Assembly: GCA_037893245.1 (NCBI GenBank)
Contig: JBAIAA010000777.1
Coordinates: 248,001-312,000, forward strand
DNA length: 64,000 bases
DNA from: Crossaster papposus
Taxonomy: Eukaryota > Echinodermata > Asteroidea > Velatida > Solasteridae
Direction: 5' to 3'
The notes beneath the pieces are model-generated. The model made no database searches. It worked only from the letters and a program-made list of their open reading frames with translations, and was not told the origin of the DNA. The position numbers and the translations under genes were made by a program. Every line of letters begins with the position of its first letter. Position 1 is the stretch's first letter. This document shows, piece after piece, positions 43,999 to 54,709 of the stretch.

Positions 43999-44392
43999 TT
44001 TAAAGGTGGGATACACCATTGGTAATTGCTTGAATTATAATGAATGGGTGGATTTTTTGGGGGGGGTTGTATTTTATAGTAAATATCGTTTGACTGACCT
44101 GTTCGAAGTTTTACAATCATGGTTGCCAAGAAAAGTACAAAAAACAGTGTTTATTTTCAACCGGCGTCGGGCAGTTATTCTTATGTTATTTGTGTTTTTT
44201 TCGCCATCGCCGTCTGGCGATCGCGATTTTTTCTTTATAGAATTCTTTTTTTCAGAATAATTACAGAATATATAGCGCAATAATTTTGCTGGATGCCTAG
44301 AATCATTATTTACTTTCAGATAAGTAAGATATTTCTTAATAATTCGGTAGTAAATTTGTTCGATATCTGCAAATGGTGTATTCTACCTTTAT
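43999..44392. mobile_element. MITE family E, complete
   Basis: 'tttaaaggtgggatacacca' and 'tggtgtattctacctttata'. Inserted 12 bp after the exon donor, as at 41615 relative to exon 1. Confidence 0.85.
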
Positions 44393-44404
44393 AACTCCAT
44401 CGAT

Positions 44405-44785
44405 CTTATTACTGTGTAAAAACTATAGATAACAATAATAATATTTATAAAGTGCACATATCCAACAATACTGGCGCTTGTGTCGCAACAATATTATTAC
44501 CCCTGCTCATTGGGCCCACGAAACATTCCAAATACCAACTCGGCTACCTGGGGAGTATACAGCTCGATGCAGCCATTTCACCGCAAGGCAGCAATAAATC
44601 AATCCCAGAAACCATCTCTGCCATCACAGGTACCCATTTTACTCCAGGGTGGAGAGAAGCAATGAGTGACAACAACCCCAGGCTGGACTTGAACCCACAA
44701 CCTGCAGATTTACACGCAGATTTACCCGCAAATCACAAATTCAATTCCCCAGACTACGAGGCCATAGCACCCCATTTAGGAAATC
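44405..44785 (-). mobile_element. tRNA-derived SINE, reverse
   Basis: On the minus strand: 'ggtgctatggcctcgtagtc' (box A-like), 'gcaggttgtgggttcaagtc' (box B), then a body ending 'gcactttataaatattatta'. Confidence 0.65.
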
Positions 44786-45131
44786 TAGATGTGACCAGCA
44801 ATCAATTTGATGATGCATCGCGCGTCGTATCCCTACAATGCGTCGCAGCTGCGACACGTCCTGCAAGTTTTTTACAAAACACATTGACGTGTCATAGGTG
44901 TAATTTATAGCACACAACTGTATATATTGTATATAACGGTGGGATAAAACAAAAGTCGATCACAAATTTGTTACAAGTATATCCAGTGAAGTGGCAGCCT
45001 ATTGAAATGGAACGAAGCATCCATTCAAAAATGTTCATCCTATGTTTTAGTTGCCCTTTCATCAAGTTGCCGTGATTACCTCTGGATATTAAACCGAAAA
45101 AGATCTTTTACACTTGTTATTACCGTTGCAG

Positions 45132-45356
45132 GTCTGAAGCCACTTTTCATTCACACCGATACTTGCGTGACTACCACCACGGCTACTCTACTGCGACATG
45201 GTCGGCCCTGGGCTTGGCGTGCTCGTTGGCGGTAACGGGGTCGGGGCCAAGTCCTCGGATGAGATCGGCCACATAGCAGCTAACATGATACTGAAGGGAG
45301 AGTGGCACTATGACATGCCGAGAGAGAAGTTTAGAGTGAAGTGGAAACCGAACTGA
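45132..45356 (+). pseudogene. FAD oxidoreductase terminal exon, frameshifted
   Basis: The acceptor is TTGCAG|GT. It reads GLKPLFIHTDTCVTTTTA in phase with the previous exon. The frame shifts near 45185, after which YCDMVGPGLGVLVGGNGVGA, KSSDEIGHIAANMI and MPREKFRVKWKPN follow to TGA at 45354. The second part holds the C-terminal FAD-contacting GGN.G segment. The shift removes it from the reading frame. Confidence 0.78.
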
Positions 45357-45834
45357 GAGGTCATGGTGCTCATATTTAAAATCCTAGGAATCCTAGAATT
45401 CTGACAAAGTATCAAATGCTTTATACTTGCAGTAAATTGAACAGCCGAATGGTTTATAACAATAGAGTCTATCATGTTAGCCCCGACCCAACCTTAAAAA
45501 AAATGGAGTAAGCACTGCAAATCTGAAGCATTTACTTCTTTTAATTCATACCAAATGGAGCAAATGCTAATATTCTACCTTAATTTGTTATTCATACAGA
45601 TGCTATTAAATGCTTAAAAATTAGCAATTGAAGCACAAAATTCAATTTTGTATTTATTCATCGACTCTAGCTGGGTTTGAACCTTGGACCTCGAGTAAAG
45701 CTGCACTGAGCTTTAAAGTATATGAACATTTTATTAAAAATGAATATTGAAAAGAGTATAAAATACGTTTGAAACAACATAAAATGGGTAAATATGTTAA
45801 ATGCCAGTAGTAGTACATCGGACATGTATGAACA

Positions 45835-46170
45835 TTTAAAGGTAGGATACATTGCTTAAATTATCATGAATGGGTGAATTTGGAGGGGTTGTATTTTATA
45901 GTAAATATCGTTTAACTGACCTGTTCGAAGTTTTACAATCATGGATTAGATGCCGAGAAAAGCAAGAAAAACTGCATTCTTTTTCAACAGACGTCGGGCA
46001 GTTATTCTTAAGTTGTTCTTGGTTTTTTTCCGCATTCGCCAGCGGGCGATTGTGAATTTGTTTGTACAATTTTTTATTTGTTTGGAACAATTACACGATA
46101 TCTACCATAATCTGCCACATATGCTGGATGCCTAGAATCATTATTTTCTTTCAAATAAGTACGATATTTA
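45835..46170. mobile_element. MITE family E, right end decayed
   Basis: It begins 'atttaaaggtaggataca' and contains 'gtaaatatcgtttaactgac' and 'gttttacaatcatgg'. The right terminal repeat is lost. Confidence 0.75.
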
Positions 46171-46477
46171 TTAGTACATCGATAGTACATTGCACAACTA
46201 ATTAACTGCATTAAATCGTATTAAAACAGTCTAGAATTAAACACCAAATGTACTTCAGCTATTGCGACAAATATCGAGTGTGAAATAAAAAAACACATGC
46301 AACCTAAAACAAGTTCTATAAAAATATTACTTTTGATTAATTGTTTTCATGTAGTTTTTATGTCTGTTTGTAATGTGTTTTGAAACCCTAATGTAAGACG
46401 CTAAACAAATATTAATTATTATGACATTGAATATTATTCCTTTTTATACGACTACTGTTTCAGCAATTATTTATTAT

Positions 46478-47308
46478 TTATTCGGGGTAAAGGAGGAAGC
46501 CACTGAATGAGGTGTAGCGATAGGTGGAACGACTATACGCCCTACCGTTCATGGTAAGCCCCACCGTGTCTCCTCGCTGCAGAACCAGCACCGCGCTCCC
46601 AGACACCTGCTCCCAGTGACTTGCATCATTGCTATAGCCAGAGACAACATAGTCGTCGTTCTTCCGGAGATGAACGTACAGGCGGCTGCTGCGAGGATAT
46701 TTGTTCACAGAAAACGTAAACACGTAGGTGCCCGGCACAGTACACGTGAACGTGCCGGTCCCGAGATCAAAGCTGGTACCCGGCAGAAGCGTCTCGGTCT
46801 GCTGGAAGGGCAAACGGGTGTCGTCACTCGTAGAGGTATCAGAGGAGCTCGTCCTCACCGCGGTGAATGCTACCCGCTGGTTGGAGTCGTCTGGTGTCTC
46901 CCCTGGCTCACCCTTCTGACCTTTGACACCAGTCTGACCAGGACTTCCGACTACACCCTGCAGACCTTTCGGACCTATCTTGCCGGGCTGGCCTATCCCA
47001 TCGTCACCTTTAGGCCCAGCGTTCCCAAGTGCTCCTCGCTCACCCCTTGGACCGATCGGCCCGATATCGCCATTTTGACCCGGCTGACCTGCGTCGCCCT
47101 TTGACCCCGGCTGGCCGTAGGGTCCGACCTGACCAGGTAAACCTGGTATACCATTTGTGGCAGAAGGTCCCTGGCAGCACATCGGACACGCCTGAGACGC
47201 TGGAACATCACCGTCTGAGGCAACCGGCCCAGTGACGGAAGCTCGGAGCTTGACAGAGTTACCCAGAAGGAGGGCGATTGAAAAAACGGTTGTCACCAAG
47301 ATCTTCAT
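46478..47308 (-). CDS. Secreted collagen-like C1q-domain protein
   Basis: 276 residues. The start is the ATG at 47308, because it opens a signal peptide (MKILVTTVFSIALLLGNS) and sits one base after a TATTTAG splice acceptor; the frame further upstream is intronic. Residues about 40-50 have a Cys cluster (CPMCC) suited to inter-chain disulfides. About 29 Gly-X-Y triplets follow (GIPGLPGQVG to GQKGEPGET) with one imperfection (GDDGIGQPG). The C-terminal ~135 residues form a C1q/TNF-like jelly roll (VAFTAVRT, TFTCTVPGTYVFTFSV, LQRGDTVGL, FSGFLLYPE). Such proteins trimerise and act as extracellular pattern-recognition or C1q/TNF-related factors. The stop codon overlaps an AATAAA. The whole coding region is one exon. 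Confidence 0.92.
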   Translation of the reverse strand: MKILVTTVFSIALLLGNSVKLRASVTGPVASDGDVPASQACPMCCQGPSATNGIPGLPGQVGPYGQPGSKGDAGQPGQNGDIGPIGPRGERGALGNAGPKGDDGIGQPGKIGPKGLQGVVGSPGQTGVKGQKGEPGETPDDSNQRVAFTAVRTSSSDTSTSDDTRLPFQQTETLLPGTSFDLGTGTFTCTVPGTYVFTFSVNKYPRSSRLYVHLRKNDDYVVSGYSNDASHWEQVSGSAVLVLQRGDTVGLTMNGRAYSRSTYRYTSFSGFLLYPE

Positions 47309-48201
47309 TCTAAATACCAAAAGTAGACAATATAAATCACAAAAGGGACTAATTTTATTAAACGAAAAAAAGAAGCAAAAAATATAAATAATGAATTGAA
47401 AGGTTCTTGGGTAGAGCGCATACAAAATAACTTCAGATGTTCAAACAACTTTTTTGATGGAGAGTTTCGTACGGGTTTTGAATCAAGCTATAAAGTAGGG
47501 CGAACCCCACCTCTTATTTTCTCCAGAAATTAATTGTAACTGCGCTTTAATTTCGTCCGCAAGCATCGTCGAGCTCAATTCTTGATTGTCAATTTCAAAA
47601 ATTACAAAGGGCTTTTTATTAAAGTTGCAGTATAATTTTAATTAGAGCATTACGATTCGTCATAAATTAATGTGTGGTTTTGGGTATTTTTTATTTTTTT
47701 TATTTTAATAGATTTAGACGCTGTTGTCATTGCATTTTATTCTGTTCACTATCAAACGTTATGGTTAATTGTTTTATTTAAATAACCAAGAGTGTTAAAA
47801 CAAACAACAAAAAACACCCATTTTTTTTTTTTTAATTCAATTTCGAACGCCCCGTGAAACGAATTTTACGATTTTAGGAGGAATCAGAACGGTATACAAA
47901 TTGCAATAATACTTGATCTCGAATATAATTCATTGCTAACTATTTTTTTTTTATTGAGAAATGAGCTAGGCGATGTTCGGGGACCAAGAGTAAAGTGTCG
48001 TTATAAGAATGTGTAAGGAAAGTGTTAAAATAACTGGGGAAGATATAATATCCTGAATGAAAAATTATGTAAATACGGTAATATTTAAGAATTTGTCTCC
48101 CTGATTGTTCAGCTATAGCTTAACGTCAATGGTTTCGTGGCGATGTTCAAAAATATAACGTTACATGTATTTTTTTTTTTTTTAAATACAGTAAGGCCTA
48201 C

Positions 48202-48269
48202 CTTGAAGTAGTGTTCTTAGTCAGAGCTCAGCCGAAGTAGAAATCTTAGTGACTGAAGTTGAATGTCAC
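48202..48269 (-). other. Inferred 5' UTR exon 2 of the C1q gene
   Basis: On the minus strand a TTTTTAG acceptor precedes this 68-nt stretch and CAAG|GTAGGC follows. It has no ATG-led frame into the coding exon. Assigned only from splice signals and position. Confidence 0.35.
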
Positions 48270-48888
48270 CTAAAAATAATACAAAGAAAACAAATATCTT
48301 TGATCACAACACTTTAAGTCATTTGTTGTAACAAAGATGGTGACAAAATGGGGGAAACAAGACGAGTCCGTGGATGCAAAGAAGGAATATAGTACGTTCG
48401 ACTTTTGCCCCTACCGTTTTAAATAAGACTTAAGAGTTTGCATGGTGGAAAAATCAATAGGATGGGAGGTTTGCGGTAACACCATATGGGTTGTGGATGG
48501 TGCTGAGTTCAGTGGACCATTGAGGTAGGCGATTCTGGAATAGGATACGCGGCAGATTTTGACAGGATGCTAACAGTAACAGATGCTTGGTAGGATGCTG
48601 GGGTAGGCTGTTTGTGCTCATTAAAGCATGTCAGAAGAATGGTGGAACAGCTTGAACATCAAGCACAGTACCAAGGGTATACATGTATAGGGGACCCTAA
48701 GTACGTGAACAGCCTTTTACAACCATTTACGTGGACAGCGGAGCAGAGAGTTTAATACACTCTGACACAACCTACTCTATTCACGAGTTTTGTTTAAAAC
48801 ATACTTTTGTAAGAACCACTAATCAAAAAGGAATACAAACATTAATTTCACCTCAAGACTTGAACAGCCACCTGTCACAGAACCTTAC

Positions 48889-49000
48889 CTTGTAAATCTC
48901 GTTCTTGCGTTCAGGTCTCTCTCTGGCTGACCTGTCGAAGGCGAAGATAAGTTGCGGTCGTTGTGAGGAATGAAGCGCGCGCTCCTGCCTTAAAACTTGC
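48889..49000 (-). other. Inferred 5' UTR exon 1 of the C1q gene
   Basis: A strong donor on the minus strand, ACAAG|GTAAGG, ends this stretch at 48889. The transcription start is not known; the upper limit is approximate. Confidence 0.35.
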
Positions 49001-49500
49001 CAGTGATTTCCTAAGCAGTGACTGAGGAACGTTGCCCGGTTTCTGATTGGCCCCTAGTGCGCTGTCAATCACACACCACTGACTCGTTTAATATTCATGA
49101 ACGGGAGTTATGTTAATGTAGTTGCAGTCACCGACACTGTGAAATGAACACATCTTATTGGTGGACATTTTATAGACGTCGATGACATGTTCAAACGCGT
49201 GTCCCCTAGTGCGCTGTCAATCACGCACCACTGACTCGTTTAAAATTTATGAACGGGAGTTATGTAAATGCAACTTTTAGTCACCAACATTGTGAAATGA
49301 ACACATCTTATTGGTGCACGTATTATAGATGTCGGTGACACGTTCAAAAGCTTGGCCCCTTGTGCGCTGTCAATCTCGCACCACTGACTCGTTTAATATT
49401 CATGAACGGGAGTTATGTAAATGAAACTTTCAGTCACCGAAATGAACACATCTTATTGGTGGACGTTTTATAGACGTTGATGATGCGTTCAAACGCGTGC
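49001..49500 (-). promoter_or_regulatory. Tandemly repeated upstream region of the C1q gene
   Basis: About three ~165-bp units begin with 'ccctagtgcgctgtcaat' (49050, 49203, 49356). On the minus strand each unit carries CTATAAAA- or TATAAT-like sequence, CCACCAATAAG or a variant (CCAAT box) and 'ttcatgaatatt'. Another CCAAT box (GGGCCAATCAG on the minus strand) lies near 49045, close to the proposed exon 1. Promoter function is inferred. Confidence 0.5.
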
Positions 49501-49553
49501 TTTGTGATTGACACTCACAACTGACCAATGAAAGGAAGACAGTTGAGATTCAA

Positions 49554-50700
49554 AGGTTTGCATGGCGAAAGGGCAATAATTGAGCTTAGACCACGTGTAA
49601 ACGTGTAGCGGTTCGCATTTTTTTCTTCTGCAGCTGGGTGCGTAAACGTATAATCATGAAAAGAACAATGGCAACTGATCATCTATTATTTAAAAAAACT
49701 CTAAAGAAACCCTGTCCTTAACTAACTCGCTGATAGCCTAGTTGGTAGAGAGATGGGCTATGGATCGAAAGGTCTCTGGTTCGAATCCAGCTGTTGTTAA
49801 CGTTTACCAATTTTCTTGTGAAATATCTTAACCAGAGAGCAAGGCTAAAGGAAAAACCGGGTTATAGATAAGTGCCTTGAACAATATTTTATTGTGACTT
49901 CCTTAATGAAAGACCACTCGAACCACTGACTTGTTGGGTGGCCAACTATGATTGTTGGATAGAAACATGACGTACACCGGTCGTGATTTGTTCAGTGTTC
50001 AGTTCGTGTTGTATGTAGAGCCCCTTTATGAAACAAACACTAGCCACGATATTATTAAAGGGAACCTATTATACCAAAACATTATAAAACAAACTGTCGA
50101 GTTCCACATCTCTACGCTCTACATCAAGTTTAAACAATACTATTCTGCGAATTTTTTGAAATTAAAAATTAATTAATGGTGGTAACGCATTTAGGCCTAT
50201 GGGGTTTAATGCCAAAGCCGCTTGAACACTAGTTATCATAATGTGTTTCTACTGTTTTTTTTATTTTTAAGGGGGAAGGGGGGTTTTCATTATTATTATT
50301 ATTTCACTTACTTGATTTAGCACAAGACATGCATACAATTATAAATGGTTTAGCCTCAGGTAGAATGTTTAACTGGTTTATCAAAAAACACATGGAGTCT
50401 ACACTGAGCAAGGCATTTTTGTGCTAAGCCAATTTGCTGTGCTTAGCAGCTCAATGAAATTGGCCCCTAGATAGAGCTTTGGAGGAAATACAGACCGGAA
50501 ATGAAGTCACGTACCTGACAAAACAACTTGAACTAGATGAACTCTGCGCATGCGGCCCCTGCACATCCGGGTCACTCTAATAGTGACTCTTTGACCGTTC
50601 TGACTGGTTCGTCGGACGGTATCACGCGAAACTCGGTTGTCGCGCTCAACTTAAACGCGACCCAAGGACCTTGCACTCGGAACAGGATCACACACAGCGA
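49554..50700. repeat. 1.15-kb direct duplication, copy 1
   Basis: It starts 'aggtttgcatggcgaaaggg' and matches 51275-52461 throughout, ending near 'cggaacaggatcacacac'. It includes a tRNA-like SINE (49726-49800) and a family D MITE piece (50396-50470). Confidence 0.85.
49726..49880 (+). mobile_element. tRNA-derived SINE head, copy 1
   Basis: 'gatagcctagttggtagaga' (box A) and 'ctggttcgaatccagc' (box B), followed by 'aagtgccttgaacaat'. The anticodon arm and acceptor stem are not tRNA-like enough for a functional tRNA. Confidence 0.65.
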
Positions 50701-50711
50701 CTACTAGTCCA

Positions 50712-50945
50712 GGAAAAATAAGTTTTGACCTCAAACAAATTGCAACAAATTGTTTTTCAACACAGTGCACTTCTAAAAGGTTCCTAGAATGACATACTAA
50801 AAATCCACAAAAATCCAAATGGTGGAAATATGTCTAATTTGCATAAATCGTTAATCCCTGCCATGTAATATTTTTTATTCCCATATTTGGGCATATATTT
50901 TATTTTTATTTTTTGAAAAGTTTATTTTGGTGATTCTACTTACAT
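50712..50945. repeat. Dispersed repeat (inverted relative to 40095-40335)
   Basis: It carries 'agttttgacctcaaacaaat' and 'gtttattttggtgattctac', the reverse complement of the earlier copy. 50946-51274 holds nothing recognisable. Confidence 0.7.
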
Positions 50946-51274
50946 ATCATTACTTGAATAACATTTGCTAAAGCATATAAGTGACTGAATAATTATGAGA
51001 ACACAGTAATTATCCAAAATGACAACTTTGTGACCCTATAAATGTGCGCACATTACACTGTCTCCAGATATCATCATGTAGTCAGTATTGGTGAGCTTCA
51101 AATTCACCAAGTTGCTTACTGGCACAGTTATCATATTAAAACCTTATGAAAAATCATATGAACAATAATAACATTGTGATATTTAGCCCAGAAAACAAAA
51201 ATGGGGAAAATGGTGTGTCTATAAATTGGGCTAAAAAGTAGTTAAAGGGTTGCCTAACATGGAATACTTGGAAT

Positions 51275-52461
51275 AGGTTTGCATGGCGAAAGGGCAATAA
51301 TTGAGCTTAGACCACGTGTAAACGTGTAGCGGTTCGCATTTTTTTCTTCGGCAGCTGGGTGCGTAAACGTAAAATCATGAAAAGAACAATGGCAACTGAT
51401 CATCTATTATTTAAAAAAAACTCTAAAGAAACCCTGTCCTTAACTAACTCGCTGATAGCCTAGTTGGTAGAGAGATGGGCTATGGATCGAAAGGTCTCTG
51501 GTTCGAATCCAGCTGTTGTTAACGTTTACCAATTTTCTTGTGAAATATCTTAAACAGAGAGCAAGGCTAAATGAAAAACCGGGTTAGATAGAGAAGTGCC
51601 TTGACAACTATTTTATTGTGACTTCCCCAATGAAAGACCACTCGAACCACTGACTTGTTGAGTGACCAACTATGATTGGTGGATAGAAACATGACGTACA
51701 CCGGTCGTGATTTGTTCAGTGTTCAGTTTGTGTTGTATGTAGAGCCCCTGTATGAAACAAACACTAGCCACGATATTATTAAAGGGAACCTATTTATATA
51801 CCAAAACATTTTGAAAACAAATTCTCGAGTTCCAAATCTCTACGCTCTACATCAAGTTTTTAAAATACTATTCTGATGTTTTAAAATGTATTTTGATTGT
51901 AAGCATTTCTGGGGTTTAATGCCAAAGCCTCTTAAACACTAAAGTTATCATAGGCCCTAATGTGTTTCTACTGATTTTAATTTGTTTAAGCGGGGGGGGG
52001 GGGGGGGGGGGGGGGGGGGCCTTGGTGGTCTTCATTATTATTAACATTATTATTTAGCACAAGACATGCATACAATTATAAATGGTTTAGCCTCAGGTAG
52101 AATGTTTAACTGGTTTATTTGGGAGGCGCTCAGGAAAAAAAAAACACATGGAGTCCAAACTGTAACTTTTTTAACTGAGCAAGGCATTTTTGTGCTAAGC
52201 CAATTTATTGCGCTTAGCAGCTCAATGAAATTGGCCCCTAGAGCTTTGGAGGAAATACAGACCGGAAATGAAGTCACGTACCTGACAAAATAACATGAAC
52301 TTGGTGAACTCTGCACATGCGGCTCCTGCACATCCGGGTCACTCCAATAGTGACTCGGACTGGTTCGTCGCGTCGGGCGGTCTGTTCTTGACACGCGAAA
52401 CTCGGTTCTCGCGCTCAAACGCGACCCAAGAATCTTGCACTCGGAACAGGATCACACACCA
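51275..52461. repeat. 1.15-kb direct duplication, copy 2
   Basis: As 49554-50700, with its own tRNA-like head (51449-51522) and family D piece (52153-52243). A 28-base G run (51992-52019) replaces the short G-rich tract of copy 1. Confidence 0.85.
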
Positions 52462-52516
52462 CCTATTATTCGGGGTTTTGCACAATCGAGTTTCGCGAGT
52501 CAAGAACAGACCGCCC
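52375..52516. repeat. Inverted repeat, ~30-bp arms
   Basis: 'gggcggtctgttcttgacac' plus 'gcgaaactcg' at the left is mirrored by 'cgagtttcgcgagtcaagaa' plus 'cagaccgccc' at the right. Only the left arm is represented, decayed, in duplication copy 1. Confidence 0.8.
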
Positions 52517-53282
52517 GAACCCAGCCTATACGTATTGACCAATCTCATCTCAGCCACGATAACCAACCACACATGTACATGTATTTGCAACAGACTTGCA
52601 ACAACCAACATATGTTTACATATTACATTTTTACATGTTTTATTCTTGCTGGTTTACGGTCACACACGCCCGTATTCACCGCTTGAAAAATAGCTATATA
52701 CAATACAATTCTTAACTTTTAGCTTGTCTATATATTTATGACCTACACAATGTTTGAATATTATCATATGTTTTGATATTTTGATTCAACTCAATTCGCC
52801 TTAAAAACCTAAATAATTTATTTGAGTAGCAACGATATAGTTATTAATGTTCATAACATGGTGATGTACACTTGATGTACAGTATTTAAACTTTTACTTC
52901 CAATTTGATTGGAAGCGTATTCACCACAAACCATCATAATAAGATAATATAAACTTAATTTTGTTAGTGAGCATTTTTTCTCTATCACTGTGAAAATAAA
53001 CTGTAAAAAGAACTGGAAAATTCCTTCTTTAACTCATAAACCAGGACATTTAACATATACACGGGTAAGCCCTATTGACCATCTTTACGATGAACACTTC
53101 GAATCGTTAACCCTTAGCACGCTACCATTCATATACACACGTATTCCCATGGCGCTGGATTTCCTGTGCAAGTCACTATAAAGTAATGCACACTAATATG
53201 TTCCGAAGCTTTTTACTCTACGATGGGTGTGTTTTACAGGAAAATGCAACATAAACTATTTGTTCAGTATGAAATTTCCTAT

Positions 53283-53608
53283 TCATTGGTGGCCGTGAGG
53301 ATGGCTAAAATTGATCAGCCAGTCGTGGTGGTAAGCCCTCCGAAATGCATCATTACGAGCCGCGATCCAAGCCGCGTTAGGAGCCGCATCACCTCCCGCT
53401 TGCTGGCGAACTTCACCGGGGCCATCGTCGCGTTGTGCCCCATCACTACTATCGTCATCAATGGAACCTTCAACACGTTCTCGTACACGCAGGCATACTC
53501 GTTGTCGACACTATCGTTGACATAATCGTCCTGAAAAAGGCCTTCAATGTCCGAATCTCCGGAGTCTGAGTCCCCGAAAATCTCCTGAAATGCAGCTCCG
53601 GCGTCCAT
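53283..53608 (-). pseudogene. Acidic N-terminal ORF, possibly piggyBac-like transposase remnant
   Basis: The ATG at 53608 (minus) begins MDAGAAFQEIFGDSDSGDSD and stays acidic to about residue 45. The frame then shifts: +2 continues as an acidic stretch followed by AAWIAARNDAFRRAYHHDWL and INFSH, stopping at 53283. An acidic N-terminus followed by a DWL..F motif recalls piggyBac-like transposases, from memory and with low certainty. No catalytic core follows. Confidence 0.35.
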
Positions 53609-53735
53609 TTAACACTCGAACAGCGGAACGGACAGATTTTCAATCGAAAATAGCAGAGAATTTTGTAAGAAACGAGTGTGAATTTATGGTTGTACAACGT
53701 TATAGCCTCGTAATCATCTATCCAATGGTATCCGG

Positions 53736-54462
53736 GTGAGGGTCAGGGGTCAATGGTTTGTAATATATTCATTCATTTATAAAATAATAGAACGTTTTCG
53801 CGGGCGACTGTGGTCGCCGATAGCAGTGTTAGAAATGCGCTGGGCGACCTTGAGACAGGCGAAAAACAGAGATCAAAACCTGGGATTGATTTGGGTTAAG
53901 GAAAAAGATGCTCTAGAAATTTCTGTCTGAACCCAGAAGGCGATCGAGCGCTTGAAAAAGCGAACAAGCTCCAAGAGCAAATTATAAATGATCAAACTGA
54001 GTACGTCCAATGCTTAGTAATTAAATATAATTTACATGGAAAACATTAAAATGGGGTACAATGAACGGAGAATGTTTATCCAAAAACCCATTCCGAAAAA
54101 CAAACAAAAATAAATGAACTGTGTAGCGTGGTGACCGTGAATGACTAGCACACCTTGAAACACGCACCTTAAAACACATTCCTCAGCACACTTCGTGTGC
54201 CACTGCACACTAATTCCGGATTTGCATAAGACAAACACCATTTCCAATAACCGTGCGATCTCACACTTCTGATGAGATAATAATTCTCTTTTCTACCATT
54301 GCCAATGAGAATTGATCATCCCCCAATTTTGTTTAGCGCCTTGGCGATCTAATAATAGGGCTAATTTTGGAGAGTTTTACGTCCAGGGAGTTGATTACAA
54401 AGTAGTTTGGGATTTTTATTTGTTTTTGTTAACAACAAATATTTCCTTATTTTTAATTTTTT
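53736..54462. other. Intergenic DNA, nothing recognised
   Basis: Short frames only (for example 53736-53930). A degenerate inverted motif 'cgggcgac'/'gtcgcc' lies at 53801-53820. Confidence 0.45.
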
Positions 54463-54709
54463 TAACCAGTTCTCACCAGAGAACGTATATACACGCACAG
54501 TTTTTTCCGAGATTCAAAACGGATGACGCATAAGCACGCCACGAGCTAGGCCGGAAATGTCTGTCAGCAGCGAGCATAGGCGAAAATGTCATGGGTGTGC
54601 TTCCCGATACATTCGGCCTGAACCTGCGTCGGATCGAGTTTCGTTATTAAAAATAACCCCGCGCCTCGGCTCGGTGAATGTTACAATAATCCCGGCGCGA
54701 ACTGGTTAA
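54463..54709. mobile_element. TIR element family F, copy 4 (reverse)
   Basis: 'tttaaccagttctcaccaga' to 'cccggcgcgaactggttaag'. The interior is the reverse complement of the other F copies ('caaaacggatgacgcataag'). Confidence 0.8.

Noticed and set aside
46616..47104. 162-codon plus-strand ORF over the C1q gene
   Set aside because: It is the antisense of the Gly-X-Y repeat; GC-rich repeated codons keep the opposite frame open.
47309..47425. Upstream start for the C1q protein at 47425
   Set aside because: This extension lies 5' of a splice acceptor and lacks signal-peptide sense; the ATG at 47308 starts a good signal peptide.
49726..49800. Functional tRNA gene (also 51449-51522, 14455-14524, 56812-56880, 15511-15580)
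   Set aside because: Boxes A and B are present, but anticodon and acceptor stems do not fold properly and each is fused to a repeated body, so they are SINE-type.
49952..50176. 74-codon ORF with a relative at 51676
   Set aside because: It is conserved only because it lies in the 1.15-kb duplication; the second copy diverges in frame and there is no domain.
52295..52693. 132-codon ORF and antisense partner
   Set aside because: They cover a hairpin with complementary arms, which produces mirrored open frames on both strands.
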